DNA of 33,895 nucleotides from an uncultured Gemmataceae bacterium (GCA_937949245.1 CALEEC010000090.1:1-33895), one strand, 5' to 3'. Positions 17,101 through 24,706 are shown, counted from the stretch's first letter. A program made the numbers and translations. The notes: generated from the letters alone by a model not told the origin.

Positions 17101-17535
17101 TTCCAACGGCGGAATCCCTTGCAACCCTTCGGCTTTGCACTCCTTAAGCCGATCGGCCAGACTTTTTTCGCCCAACCCCATGGCAATAATCAGTTCCGAC
17201 GCTTTGCCGGCCAGCAAAGTGGTTTCCGACGCATTGTTATTGCTATCGAGCAACCCACCGCGATCGTCTTTGAGCCAGAACGCGATAATGTCGATCAGGT
17301 TAGGGTGGTTGAGCTTACGGAAAAAGCGAATCGCCTGGAACTCTTTCAGACCTTGGCGATTGCGTAGGGGAATGATTTTGATGGCTTTCTCGGTGCCCCC
17401 GGCGAAGACAGCCTTCCACACTTCGCCGATCCCGCCTTCCCCGATGAATTCGGTCAAACGATAGCCCTGGACCGGCTCATCCCCGGCCTTATAGCGGGTA
17501 CGAGTGCTCCGAGTGGGTCGCGTTCCTGGCTGCAT
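11197..17535 (-). CDS. giant transmembrane Ser/Thr protein kinase with two kinase domains and helical-repeat tail
   Basis: A 2112-residue receptor-like kinase. Kinase domain 1 spans residues 25-307: glycine loop GEGGIGEVW 32-40, Lys53, catalytic loop HCDIKPGN 177-184, DFG 196-198, APE intact. Domain 2 spans 345-622: GRGGYGEVW 352-360, Lys373, HRDIKPEN 488-495, DFG 508-510, but AAE (535-537) where APE is expected. Both keep the Lys/Asp/Asp set, so both could be active. Domain 1 has Cys instead of Arg before the catalytic Asp. Next comes about 200 residues of Pro-rich linker (with a run of nine prolines near 674-682), one membrane helix (about 866-888), then some 1220 residues of charged helices, in part TPR-like, on the far side of the membrane. 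GGGAG precedes the ATG by about 9 bases. The signal sensed and the targets are unknown. Confidence 0.93.
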   Translation of the reverse strand: MQPGTRPTRSTRTRYKAGDEPVQGYRLTEFIGEGGIGEVWKAVFAGGTEKAIKIIPLRNRQGLKEFQAIRFFRKLNHPNLIDIIAFWLKDDRGGLLDSNNNASETTLLAGKASELIIAMGLGEKSLADRLKECKAEGLQGIPPLELMIYMEDAASALDYLNDPTQHAGTGFPGGIQHCDIKPGNILIVGRRAKVCDFGLARVFGQEAATAANAASPYYVAPEFIAGHPSQWTDQYSLAITYVELRTGKLPFEAKNAYELLAIHSQGQLDLSRLPIGEQRVIKRATALDPEKRWPTTTDMVRELRRCLEGGGGEGVTGRGVSRSVSKAGVHPDTLLTADSDIGFGYKLKRLLGRGGYGEVWEGRAPGGRPCALKIVRNLEAKEGRQEFRALEIMKNITHAHLMEIQAYWLLDDQSNVIDEELLNTPEQPPASMLVVATMKAEKNLMQRLKDYQKINPQPGTGIPLIELLRYTREAAEAIDYMNEQDIQHRDIKPENLLLTRDNHVKVSDFGLAKVVEGGASIIHEASVGFTYYYAAAEVFRNQVTRWSDQYSLAVTYYKLRTGELPFDKNTPIHTLIMMHMEGRLDFSLVPELEQAVLRRATSVIPKNRYDSCVEMVTALERACAPFIDPNARILPLTSDSSSDSGVRKPSRPSMGSMVNISTRPPVDRPPLQVPPPPPPPPPKIPGIGTGAHGTADLNKLKQLGLSDAAADTYSGPLPGMNTPPPTPGISPAAAQPPLAAGSPPLSLGGGGMRGQPPLGRPIPSRPVLSTPNYGPDDSLPPGILEPSQFANLPASTEVPVYPAPGTNTAALPSGYPTDTLHPTPASVGTTPVSDRGWQHPQVPVGLMPPGAPTYGTAPLRSNSNSLLAGVLVFVSAAALVVAMLLLLTPPSIEGDHFSNNGIAAQLVVDKSLVADTPATNVVPKPVEADPQTLQALTKLVEEKKFEEALRFLKQHRAKLADKAFAEENQLFLKWSEHVRRPGISEADRADEMQVYLTESRGRNRTDAEVEKEFRALDFRLKFAEAKSYIAGTAQPLAAEVERRISELRDLTSSMNEKRDLDALELLGRLKTVPANEVTPLAQTLANQASELSRSEFFSKITQVLSDRKDSISDVDRSKLAADLKSALPRVEEKNRQAANALIGSLDVVMTKEQAESRLQELAKEFTPLTQVLAKRDILRARLVSLSKDAAKGNHTQVVRRVAKLTALLDAVEKGAALDTYMSDADFPPLVRDAILEKIQGAEIEKIRTRILSAKTKADLQAAQKVLSTSPLKHPWVQLAKVGVQLELSESLDRATRSRAETELTDLAGKVPMDDQAFDAYRRYLLVLATFSTDSPKASMERLLRCLSDGDTTTWLTDVRKHQCQALICQAMESRSVLADRTSPISTEVFVDTPENLAMLEAWLKLGLNLSIPSPRLRALGGLLAIQKKDAALKQLVQLPTLELETAKQLGPLSIPLLLEMSKAAPLSVELLPLLGEIVVQTDSFTAGRSMTTTRAKMIAENLVQTVVDPGLKLASQVKADAPEPIRLGLAHLWAKKAEVNFEYTEKGWETADVEVTKAIDLVKDSKIEKDFLVEAYVARAGYLYYKDYKGNAAAIARDVQLAKQLDPQHPRAFWIEAYLDEGVADTEFAKAMKLTGAARDQAIQAGRAAQLKALAAYESALANSQNRKNYLSQRNQFLRPLNQLAIRIGTASAIYDRAQRKSILEKMVAINRSLVESNFSEPEKALNSMALAMEDLAWACGEKQRYPEAVATFRRAIAEAGSQDPGKIRMDLGRCLYRWAAYDVPRESRKPFQDALDVLSDAEKRLTRAVEDAKRNNDPITSLSNYLQETQYWIGMTRWAMRDYEEARETLNKVPEKGPFSVQASVALTALVIEQAELALERGETDKVKPLLEEAETLSKKRLVSFWQSYALARILLLKPGTEEERDTFRKTAMEIFKAAEATLEDPKKVPDRVGSEQMQLPLYENVLAMRLLRARRGLISTEPTEVEAALNMLNRIEVSVKQTPWECSPWLLAEVYGTIGLGKKERARTATANADLLQEDAEKALREAVRLTHPQDRDGWLWRYELGELIPDLAKGNRQKLDEGRKLLEEAEKFAPATQTRRLERAFRKYR

Positions 17536-17697
17536 ACGCTTTGTCTCCCGTCCAGAGCAAATCCGGCTGGGTCAAGACAACCAGAGTCTTACCGAGCATT
17601 TTGTCGCATGAGGCACTTGCTCATCATTGTAGTACGGTTTCAACGGCGACGCAACGGAATGCAACGCGAGAAGATGGCGAAACTAAAAGGGCGAGCG

Positions 17698-18357
17698 TTA
17701 CGATTGATCAGCCGTTGTGGCCGAACCTGTGTCGGCATCGTCTTTTACGAACTTTCGCTGCTCCTGGATCAATCGACCGGCACGCCAGAAATATTGCAAT
17801 CCACTGAGCAATGTTGCCAGCAGCATCGTCCATAGCAAAGCACGTTGCAGCGACTCCAACAGGCGATTCACTTCGGTCGGAAGTCCCCATGGTCGAACAG
17901 ACAGAACCACGAAGACCGCGACCAGCCAGGCGCATTGCAGGAACATTTTCGCTTTGCCCAGCGTGTCCGCACCGAACTTCAGTCCCAGCGTCTCGATGTA
18001 GCCTCGCACCCCCGTGATCAAAATTTCGCGCGACAGAACCAAAGTCACCATCCACGGTTGCAATTCCGCCTCGGGAACCTCCAACAAATAAACGAACGCT
18101 CCACAGACCAGCACTTTGTCGATCAGCGGATCGAGACTTCGGCCCAAAATCGTGCCACACTGATACCGCCGTGCCCACCAACCATCGAGCCAATCGGTCA
18201 GCGACGCGATGGCAAACACGCACAAAGCCGCGAGCCATTGCTGGTACGCGATACATCCGAACAGCACCACCGACCATCCCAACCGCAAGAACGACAACAC
18301 ATTCGGCACCGTCCACAGCGGTTCTTGCAAGGCCGGATTGTCTCGCGGATCGGACAT
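17698..18357 (-). CDS. pgsA: CDP-diacylglycerol-glycerol-3-phosphate 3-phosphatidyltransferase
   Basis: Transfers a phosphatidyl group from CDP-diacylglycerol to glycerol-3-phosphate, the first committed step of phosphatidylglycerol synthesis in the inner membrane. The complete CDP-alcohol phosphotransferase signature D-x2-DG-x2-AR-x8-G-x3-D-x3-D is present at residues 55-80 (Asp55, Asp58, Gly59, Ala62-Arg63, Gly72, Asp76, Asp80). Several hydrophobic helices cover most of the 219 residues. The frame is open up to 18483, but ATG 18357 is preferred: GAGGAAG lies about 6 bases upstream and the protein then begins just before the conserved WTVPNVLSFLR segment. The last ~20 residues are charged. 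It is 162 bp upstream of the kinase gene on the same strand. Specificity for glycerol-3-phosphate rather than another alcohol rests on overall similarity. Confidence 0.92.
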   Translation of the reverse strand: MSDPRDNPALQEPLWTVPNVLSFLRLGWSVVLFGCIAYQQWLAALCVFAIASLTDWLDGWWARRYQCGTILGRSLDPLIDKVLVCGAFVYLLEVPEAELQPWMVTLVLSREILITGVRGYIETLGLKFGADTLGKAKMFLQCAWLVAVFVVLSVRPWGLPTEVNRLLESLQRALLWTMLLATLLSGLQYFWRAGRLIQEQRKFVKDDADTGSATTADQS

Positions 18358-18662
18358 CGCAACTTCCTCAAACGACGCCAAGCCAATCACGCCACATCCC
18401 CCAACGCCGAGACGTTCTACGCCACTTGCTCCCCCCGGCAAGAGCCAACCGACCAGCGCGACTCGGCAACTGCGATTGCACAATTCCTCACCATCCGTTA
18501 TCCGCCTCAGGTAGGTGCGCCACTCGATGAACTAGCCAGTGATGCGACGAACCCACATGAGACGAATCAGCGACAAGACAACCCAGCAACTCGATTATCG
18601 GTGAGCAGGCGGGTCGCTCCAACGACAAGTGATTTCGCGGGAGATCATGCGGAGTCGGAATC
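18358..18662. other. 305-bp divergent intergenic region
   Basis: Lies between pgsA (minus) and the YdjM-like gene (plus). The open extension of the pgsA frame to 18483 looks non-coding. I see no strong palindrome or convincing promoter pair in it. Confidence 0.6.
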
Positions 18663-19913
18663 ATGGCGAGTTTTCGCGGTCATATCACCTTTTCCTCGGC
18701 TCTGGGCTTTCTGTACGGCGGCATTGGTGCCAATGCCTTCGACTTCGACCCCGCAACGGCGATTCTCGGTGCCGGCATCTGTACTGTGGGGGGGATGCTG
18801 CCCGACCTCGACAGCGACTCCGGCATCCCGGCCCGCGAGATGTTCAGCCTCGCCGGAGTGCTATTTCCTCTGATTTTGCTTCGCCGACTGGCCAATACCA
18901 CTATGTCGCCGGAAGAAATCTTGATCCTCATGACTCTGGGCTACTTCTTCATCCGCTATCCGGTGCGTTATCTGTTTCGCAAGTTCACGGTGCATCGCGG
19001 AATGTTCCACAGCATCCCGGCGATGCTGATCGCGGGAATGGTGGTTTATTTGTGTTACGATCATCCATCCTTGAAAACCCGGTTGTTCTTCGCGGTGGGG
19101 GTGATGGTCGGCTTTTTGTCGCACTTGTTGCTCGACGAAATTTATGCCGTCGATCTCCGCGGCATGGTGCCCAAGTTGAACTCGATGGCCGGCAGCGCCT
19201 TGAAGTTCACCTCGAAATCGCTGGGGGCCAACGTCATGACCTATGGCCTCCTACTGCTGTTAGGTTGGCATACCATCCACGACTTGGAAACTGAAACCGG
19301 CAAAGTGCTGCTGCCGATGAAGGCTCAGGTCGCTTGGGACGACTCGATCGAAGCCCATCCGCATATCGCGTCGGCCCTGCATACCGGGGAAGATGCCTCG
19401 TGCACGCCGACGCCAACACCAACATCGACCTCAACGCTCGCACCTGGGACGACCTCAACACTCACGCCTGCACCGCCACCGACGCCAAGGCTAATATCGA
19501 CGCCTCCTGCATCGCCGACAGCGGCTGCATCTCCCCTGTCGCCTCTGTCGCCCCCGGCCACGACTCTTCCGCCCAAGACTTTGCCCCCCTTGCTCCCCGT
19601 GACCGCAAACTCGACGGAAACCACCACGATGCAAAAGACCGGCTACAATCCGACCATCCCGCCGACTGCAGCAACGCCGATTTCCGCGGGGACGAGTCGG
19701 CAATCGTCTCCCTCGCAAATGCCGAATTCGCAAACGTCGAATTCGCAGCCGCGGCACGCGCCTCCCTCGCCAACGTCGAATCCACCGATTCCGCAATCGC
19801 CGACAGCGACGCCAGCAGTTGCGTTTCCGCAATGGACCAATCCGAAGAAAAAACCACTGCGTGGCATCGGCGACTGGATGAAAGAACGCCTGTACGGCAA
19901 ATCGAAAGAATGA
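18663..19913 (+). CDS. YdjM/DUF457-type membrane-bound putative metal-dependent hydrolase with Pro/Thr-rich tail
   Basis: A 416-residue protein. The N-terminal 230 residues have about five membrane helices and the signature of the YdjM/DUF457 family, annotated as membrane-bound, probably metal-dependent hydrolases: His7 in FRGH, LPDLDSD (46-52), HRGMFHS (111-117) and GFLSHLLLDE (150-159, His154 and Asp158). These His/Asp residues could bind a metal. From about residue 238 to 390 the chain becomes low-complexity Thr/Pro/Ser/Ala, and it ends in a basic segment with IGDWMKERLYGKSKE. This long tail is not part of the usual family. A GGAG sequence sits about 7 bases before the ATG. Substrate and role are unknown, and the gene appears monocistronic. 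Confidence 0.82.
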   Translation: MASFRGHITFSSALGFLYGGIGANAFDFDPATAILGAGICTVGGMLPDLDSDSGIPAREMFSLAGVLFPLILLRRLANTTMSPEEILILMTLGYFFIRYPVRYLFRKFTVHRGMFHSIPAMLIAGMVVYLCYDHPSLKTRLFFAVGVMVGFLSHLLLDEIYAVDLRGMVPKLNSMAGSALKFTSKSLGANVMTYGLLLLLGWHTIHDLETETGKVLLPMKAQVAWDDSIEAHPHIASALHTGEDASCTPTPTPTSTSTLAPGTTSTLTPAPPPTPRLISTPPASPTAAASPLSPLSPPATTLPPKTLPPLLPVTANSTETTTMQKTGYNPTIPPTAATPISAGTSRQSSPSQMPNSQTSNSQPRHAPPSPTSNPPIPQSPTATPAVAFPQWTNPKKKPLRGIGDWMKERLYGKSKE

Positions 19914-19941
19914 GCAATTCTCTTGGTGACGTGATAGACTT

Positions 19942-19960
19942 CGCCCTCCAACGGAGGGCG
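19942..19960 (+). terminator. GC hairpin with AAC loop after the YdjM-like gene
   Basis: CGCCCTCC-AAC-GGAGGGCG is a perfect 8-bp stem starting 29 bases after the stop codon. Its right arm can alternatively pair in GGGC-GGAC-GCCC (19956-19967). There is no T-run. It may be a terminator or a member of the AAC-loop palindrome family. Confidence 0.45.
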
Positions 19961-20013
19961 GACGCCCGCCGGTTAACTCGCCGCGAATACGTTCTGATAT
20001 GCAGATAGACACA

Positions 20014-20029
20014 GGGGGCTAACGCCCCC
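20014..20029. repeat. GC palindrome with TAAC loop
   Basis: GGGGGC-TAAC-GCCCCC, a perfect 6-bp stem with a 4-base loop followed by GCTCG. It is closely similar to the element at 7003-7022 and lies between convergent genes (YdjM-like and pdxJ). Confidence 0.6.
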
Positions 20030-20056
20030 GCTCGCGAGAAGTATAGGTGCAATACT

Positions 20057-20081
20057 CACCGAACGGCGGGTGTTACCGGTG
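20057..20081 (-). terminator. hairpin overlapping the pdxJ stop codon
   Basis: CACCG-AAC pairs with GTT and CGGTG across a two-base bulge, with a GGCGGGT loop. The stop codon of pdxJ lies in the right arm. The core is also similar to the GCGGCGGGTGTT sequence at 29213-29224, suggesting a dispersed element that serves as a gene end. Confidence 0.35.
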
Positions 20082-20798
20082 TGCCGAGCGGATTACTTCT
20101 TTCATCTCGCGTACAGCGCGTTCCATGCCGACTAAGACGGCTCGCGAAACGATGCTGTGGCCAATGTTCAGCTCTTCCACGCCGGGGATTCGAGCGATGT
20201 CGATGACGTTCCAATAATTCAAACCATGCCCCATGTGGACGTGCAGTCCCAACGCAACGGCGTGGGCCGACGCTTGCTGCAGCAGAGCGATTTGATTCAA
20301 CCGCTCGGCTGGAGTTTTCGCTTCCGAGTAAGTGGCCGTCTGGAATTCGATCGCGTCGGCTCCGAGGTTTTTCGCCGCTTCCACTTGCTCCAAACGCGGA
20401 TCGATGAATAACGATACCGGCACTTCCACCCGCCGCAGTCGGCCAATCGCATTGGCAACCGCGGCGTGATGCGCGATGACATCCAATCCACCTTCGGTCG
20501 TCAGTTCCTCCCGGCGTTCCGGCACCAAAGTCGCTTCGTCGGGACGCACTTGGCAGGCAAATTCGACAATTTCGTCGGCAACCGACATTTCCAGATTCAG
20601 CCGATTCTTGACCACTTTCCGCAACTGGATCACGTCCTGATCTTGGATGTGTCGGCGATCTTCGCGCAGATGCACCGTAATGCCATCGGCCCCCCCCAAA
20701 ATGGCCAAGACCGCGGCGGCCACCGGATCGGGTTCTTTGGCGCGGCGGGCTTGCCGTACCGTGGCCACATGGTCGATGTTCACACCCAGACGGATCAT
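20073..20798 (-). CDS. pdxJ: pyridoxine 5'-phosphate synthase
   Basis: Condenses 1-deoxy-D-xylulose-5-phosphate with 3-amino-2-oxopropyl phosphate to form pyridoxine 5'-phosphate, the ring-closing step of DXP-dependent vitamin B6 synthesis. It is a 241-residue TIM barrel of normal family length. Conserved segments are [13 protein letters not shown] (residues 6-18), [18 protein letters not shown] (36-53), [29 protein letters not shown] and [16 protein letters not shown]. The ATG overlaps the TGA of the upstream membrane-protein gene by four bases (ATGA), so translation is probably coupled. An AAGGAA sequence about 8 bases upstream, inside that gene, can serve as its ribosome-binding site. No other B6 gene is in the window. 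Confidence 0.96.
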   Translation of the reverse strand: MIRLGVNIDHVATVRQARRAKEPDPVAAAVLAILGGADGITVHLREDRRHIQDQDVIQLRKVVKNRLNLEMSVADEIVEFACQVRPDEATLVPERREELTTEGGLDVIAHHAAVANAIGRLRRVEVPVSLFIDPRLEQVEAAKNLGADAIEFQTATYSEAKTPAERLNQIALLQQASAHAVALGLHVHMGHGLNYWNVIDIARIPGVEELNIGHSIVSRAVLVGMERAVREMKEVIRSAHR

Positions 20799-21550
20799 GC
20801 CGTTTTTCCTTGTCGAGGCAAACCGGAGCCTTCGGCGCTACGCGGACGGGGACGCATCAACCGATAGCGAATCGACTCGCGATACAATTGTTTGTACAAC
20901 ACCACCGCCAGCAGAATGTCGATGATTTTTTGAAGGATTGTCCCCACCAACGGCAAGGGCACCGGCGGGGGAAATAAATAATTGCACAAAATCAACGCCA
21001 GCAGAATCGGCACCAGCAATTGCGTCGTCCGCGTCACCCGATAGTTGGCATCGACGTACATCAGGAAGAAATTGCGGAGGTCTTTGACGATCTCCATCAG
21101 CAACCAACTGACTTGGTGCGACACGATACCGGCCGAAGGCGTTGCGGACGTGGTGGAGTCGGAGGAACCCGTAGGCTTCAGCGGCGCATCCATAGGTGGG
21201 AGAAGGATTTCCGCTACTGAACTCGGGCGATCGGTCGCCGCGGAAGTGGGTCCGGGGGGAAGCGCCAGTACCGAGCCATTGTTCGGATGCTCCGGGACTG
21301 TCGCGGCCGTGGTTTCGATCGTGATCGTGGACGGCGGGAGAATCCGTTCTGCTCCGAGCATCGGGGTACTGCTGAGCATCGCCCGGCGTGAGGCTTCGAC
21401 TTGGCTTAACAAGCGTTCCACCACCCGGGTTTCCAGCAACGAGGTGTCTTGCAGGGCCGCGACGGCGTCTTCAAGCCGACGGACGCGGCGTTCCAGCGCC
21501 TCGGCATCGGCTTCCGAATGGGTAGTTGCCTTCATGGCTGGGTCGTTCAT
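20795..21550 (-). CDS. membrane protein with N-terminal coiled coil, coupled to pdxJ
   Basis: A 251-residue protein I do not recognise. Residues 14-55 form a short coiled coil ([17 protein letters not shown] onward). Residues 60-140 are a Pro/Ser/Thr-rich linker. Residues 177-194 and 200-219 are two hydrophobic helices separated by a short PPPVPLP turn, so both ends probably face the same side. The tail is basic. The frame extends to 21595, but I chose ATG 21550 (MNDPAM) because a GGGG tract lies about 7 bases upstream; ATG 21535 is another possibility. Its stop overlaps the pdxJ start by four bases. A link to B6 synthesis is not implied by the sequence; the coupling may only set expression level. 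Confidence 0.72.
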   Translation of the reverse strand: MNDPAMKATTHSEADAEALERRVRRLEDAVAALQDTSLLETRVVERLLSQVEASRRAMLSSTPMLGAERILPPSTITIETTAATVPEHPNNGSVLALPPGPTSAATDRPSSVAEILLPPMDAPLKPTGSSDSTTSATPSAGIVSHQVSWLLMEIVKDLRNFFLMYVDANYRVTRTTQLLVPILLALILCNYLFPPPVPLPLVGTILQKIIDILLAVVLYKQLYRESIRYRLMRPRPRSAEGSGLPRQGKTA

Positions 21551-21682
21551 CGACAAACCCCAGGACAAGCGTCGGCCAACGGCGGGTGCTCGCAACTTCT
21601 ACATGGCGCCATTTTGCGCAGTTCCAACACAATTTACCATAATCGCTCCCGCTTCCGCTTGCTAGATCAGCCTGTTAACTTA

Positions 21683-24421
21683 TTATTGCGAAGAGTCGGG
21701 TTGTAAAGCCTGGGCGGATTTCAAGAAATACTGAGTGCGATTGTCGAGAAATTCTTCTTCGGTAATCACCGCAAACAGTTCGATCAACCGCGACACCAAG
21801 CCCGTCCAGCCGGTCTGGTGCGAAGCCCCCAACCCGGTTCCGTTGTCGCCATGGAAGTATTCGTAGAATAAGACGTAATCGCGCCAATGCGGATCGGTCT
21901 GAAACTTTGGATGTTCGCCCAAACACGGCCGACGCCCCGACTCGTCGCGGATAAACAGTCGAATCAACCGCTGCGCCAGATCCCGGGCAATCTCGAACAA
22001 GTTCATCCGCTTGCCGGAACCTGTCGGATACTCGACCTCGAACGAGGGACCAAAGTAACCGAAGTACTGCAACAACGCACGCAAGATCAGGAAGTTCATC
22101 GGCATCCAGATTGGCCCACGCCAATTGGAGTTGCCACCGAACATACCGCTATCCGATTCACCCGGCAAGTAGGCCACACGGTACTCATCGCCGCCGACGT
22201 AGAAAATGTAAGGATGCTGTTGGTGGTACTTCGACAACGAGCGAATACCATAAGGGCTGAGAAACTCGTTTTCATCGAGCAATCGGTGCAGCACCCGGCG
22301 AATGCGTGTTTCGTCCAAGATGGACAACTGACGCCGATCTTTGTAACCGGGCTTTCGCAGATCATGGATGTTGGCCACCAATTCCGGGCGTGCCTGCAAG
22401 AATCGCTCGAAGCGTTCGCCGGCTTCGGGACAACGGTCGCGTAAGTCGGAATCCAACACCGTCACGGCACAAAACGGCAACAGCCCCACAAGCGAACGCA
22501 CTTTCAAACGATGCGATTCGCCGTTGGGAAGCCGCAGCACGTCGTAGAAAAAGCCGTCTTCCTCGTCCCACATGCCGATGTCTTCGCCTAGGTGCAGCAT
22601 GGCCGAGGCGATCCACAAGAAATGTTCGACGAACTTCAGCACCATATCGACGTAGAGCGAATCCCGTTCGGTCAATGCCAGCGACATTTCGAGCATATTT
22701 TGGCAGTACAACGCCATCCACGCGGTGCCGTCGGCCTGTTCGAGGAATCCCCCGGTAGGCAACTTCGAGCTGCGATCAAACACGCCGATGTTATCCAGCC
22801 CCAAGAAGCCACCTTCAAATACATTGCGGCCCGTGCGATCTTTGCGGTTGACCCACCAGGTGAAGTTCAGCAACAGCTTTTGGAAGGCACTTTCCAGCCA
22901 GCGTAAGTCACCTTGGCCGGTACGGGCTTTTTCCATGCGGTAGGCGTAAATGGTGGCCCAGCCATGCACCGGGGGGTTGACATCGCCGAAGTTCCATTCG
23001 TAAGCCGGAATTTGGCCGTTGGGATGCAGGTAGCGTTCCCGCAACATCAAGCTCAACTGCGACTTCGCGAAATCGGGATCGACTTGGCTTAGCGACAGCA
23101 CATGAAACGCTAAATCCCAGGCGGCGTACCAGGGATATTCCCATTTATCTGGCATCGAAAGGATGTCGGCGTTGTACATGTGATGCCAGTTGTCGTTGCG
23201 GGGCGCCCGGCGACGTAGATGCAAGTACGGATTGCTGCCGCGTTCCTCGAGCCATTTATCGACATCGTAGTAGTAGAACTGCTTGGTCCAGAGCATCCCT
23301 GCCAACGCCTGCCGAAGTACCAACGCTTCGTCGGGAGGTGTTGTAGCTGGGGTGATGGCCGCGTAGAAAGCGTCTGCTTCCGCACGGCGTTGCTCGAAGA
23401 TCGTGTCAAACTCGGAACCAAGCACGTCGGTGTTCGCTTCGAGCAACTGCTGCGGCGCGGTACCGCTCAGACGCAAGCGGACTTCGCCGAACTCGCCCGG
23501 CGGAATTTGCAAGCGTTGATGGCTGGCCATCTTAGTGCCCGTTCGTTCCGGGTTGACCGCGTCGGTTTGGCCGTGGATCAGGTAGTGATGAAACGCATCT
23601 TTCACATACGGCGTTTCGTTCGGTTCGCCGAACAACCGTTCGCGATTGGTGGCGTTCTCGGTGAACAGCAATTCGGCCTCGGGGGAGCAGTATAAGAACA
23701 TGTCGCCCAAACGGGGTTCGACGGCTCGCACCACCTGGAGGTTCCGTTCGGTTTTCTCGACGTTCAACGTCGGCCGCGTAGAGATCAAACGCGGCGTCCA
23801 ACGATCGCGGAACCAAAGAGTCGGCAACACATGCAAGGTCGCCGACTCGGGACCACGGTTGTAGGCACGAATCCGTATGAGCAGATCCGTCGGAGAGGCT
23901 TTGGCGTATTCGACGAACACATCGAAGTACCGATCGTCCTCGAAGATGCCGGTGTCGATCAATTCGTATTCCGGTTCCGAGCGAGTGCGTTTCGCATTCG
24001 TCTGCACTAGGTCGTCGTAAGGATATGCCCGTTGCGGGTACTTGTAGAGATACTTCATGTACGAATGGGTTGGTGTGTTGTCGAGGTAGTAGTAGTACTC
24101 CTTGACATCCTCCCCATGATTGCCTTGGCTGTTGGTCAGTCCGAAGAGGCGTTCTTTTAAGATCGCATCTTGGCCGTTCCACAGGGCCACGGCGAAGCAG
24201 AGCAACTGTTTATCATCGGAGATGCCCGCCAGACCGTCTTCGCCCCAGCGATAGGCCCGTGAACGAGCGTGATCGTGGGGAAAATAATTCCAAGCGTCCC
24301 CTTCGGGGCTGTAGTCTTCGCGAACGGTGCCCCATTGACGCTCGCTCAAATACGGCCCCCACAGTTTCCAGGGAACCTGCTGTTCGCGTGCCTCGGCCAA
24401 ACGTGTATGTTCTGCAGTCAT
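21683..24421 (-). CDS. GH63-like glucosidase (MGH1-type alpha-toroid)
   Basis: A 912-residue protein resembling bacterial glucosidase/mannosyl-oligosaccharide-glucosidase-like enzymes of glycoside hydrolase family 63. These cleave terminal alpha-glucosyl units from oligosaccharides or small glucosides. The N-terminal third (to about 330) is beta-rich (YLSERQWGTVREDYS, YYYYLDNTPTHSYMKYLYKYPQ). The rest is the alpha/alpha-toroid, with WYAAWDLAFHVLSL, PAYEWNFGDVNPPVHGWA, GLDNIGVFDRS, GPIWMPMNFLI and the C-terminal SHQTGWTGLVSRLI. There is no signal peptide, so it is probably cytoplasmic. GAGG lies about 5 bases before the ATG. I cannot assign the catalytic acid and base with confidence, and the natural substrate (glycogen-derived sugar, glucosylglycerate or other) is unknown. 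Confidence 0.87.
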   Translation of the reverse strand: MTAEHTRLAEAREQQVPWKLWGPYLSERQWGTVREDYSPEGDAWNYFPHDHARSRAYRWGEDGLAGISDDKQLLCFAVALWNGQDAILKERLFGLTNSQGNHGEDVKEYYYYLDNTPTHSYMKYLYKYPQRAYPYDDLVQTNAKRTRSEPEYELIDTGIFEDDRYFDVFVEYAKASPTDLLIRIRAYNRGPESATLHVLPTLWFRDRWTPRLISTRPTLNVEKTERNLQVVRAVEPRLGDMFLYCSPEAELLFTENATNRERLFGEPNETPYVKDAFHHYLIHGQTDAVNPERTGTKMASHQRLQIPPGEFGEVRLRLSGTAPQQLLEANTDVLGSEFDTIFEQRRAEADAFYAAITPATTPPDEALVLRQALAGMLWTKQFYYYDVDKWLEERGSNPYLHLRRRAPRNDNWHHMYNADILSMPDKWEYPWYAAWDLAFHVLSLSQVDPDFAKSQLSLMLRERYLHPNGQIPAYEWNFGDVNPPVHGWATIYAYRMEKARTGQGDLRWLESAFQKLLLNFTWWVNRKDRTGRNVFEGGFLGLDNIGVFDRSSKLPTGGFLEQADGTAWMALYCQNMLEMSLALTERDSLYVDMVLKFVEHFLWIASAMLHLGEDIGMWDEEDGFFYDVLRLPNGESHRLKVRSLVGLLPFCAVTVLDSDLRDRCPEAGERFERFLQARPELVANIHDLRKPGYKDRRQLSILDETRIRRVLHRLLDENEFLSPYGIRSLSKYHQQHPYIFYVGGDEYRVAYLPGESDSGMFGGNSNWRGPIWMPMNFLILRALLQYFGYFGPSFEVEYPTGSGKRMNLFEIARDLAQRLIRLFIRDESGRRPCLGEHPKFQTDPHWRDYVLFYEYFHGDNGTGLGASHQTGWTGLVSRLIELFAVITEEEFLDNRTQYFLKSAQALQPDSSQ

Positions 24422-24627
24422 AGTGCCTCGTGATCTGGGAAGAAATTCACCGTGGGGCTACCACTTGTCAAGCAAGAGCTGTCGATTTCTCGCTGCTTGC
24501 TCCGTTGCGCACCTCCTTCCGTGTTAATTATGCCCATTTTCGATGAAGTCCAACCCGAGATGCTTTTCTGCTCGTCGTCCTGCCTGCCCCCCCAGGAGTC
24601 GACGGTGGAGGAATCATCCAACGACTG

Positions 24628-24684
24628 GCCGAAGAAACACCTGACGACGGGTTAAGCCCCCCGACGACTGGCGTTGTCGGCTCC
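24628..24684 (-). repeat. terminator-like dispersed element, copy 3 (expanded)
   Basis: Read on the plus strand it begins GCCGAAGAAACACC-TGACGAC and ends GTTGTCGGCTCC, matching the copy at 24751 at both ends. It carries about 20 extra bases in the middle that repeat the CCCGACGAC motif. The insertion looks like an internal duplication. Confidence 0.6.
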
Positions 24685-24706
24685 AAAGATTATTCGCGCA
24701 ATGATA

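Noticed and set aside
17608-17624. ATGAG/CTCAT hairpin between pgsA and the kinase gene
   Set aside because: The 5-bp stem is too short to separate from chance and has no T-run.
18358-18483. N-terminal extension of pgsA
   Set aside because: The extension has no family similarity, and ATG 18357 has GAGGAAG at good spacing.
19462-20052. 196-codon open frame on the minus strand
   Set aside because: It is a shadow of the low-complexity tail of the YdjM-like gene. Its Arg/Ser/Ala-rich composition reflects the repeats.
19942-20081. CRISPR-like array of spaced palindromes
   Set aside because: The palindromes differ in sequence, spacing is irregular, and no cas gene is present.
24418-24655. Two short overlapping open frames on opposite strands (67 codons each)
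   Set aside because: They have no ribosome-binding site or motif, they overlap each other, and part of the region consists of the dispersed element.
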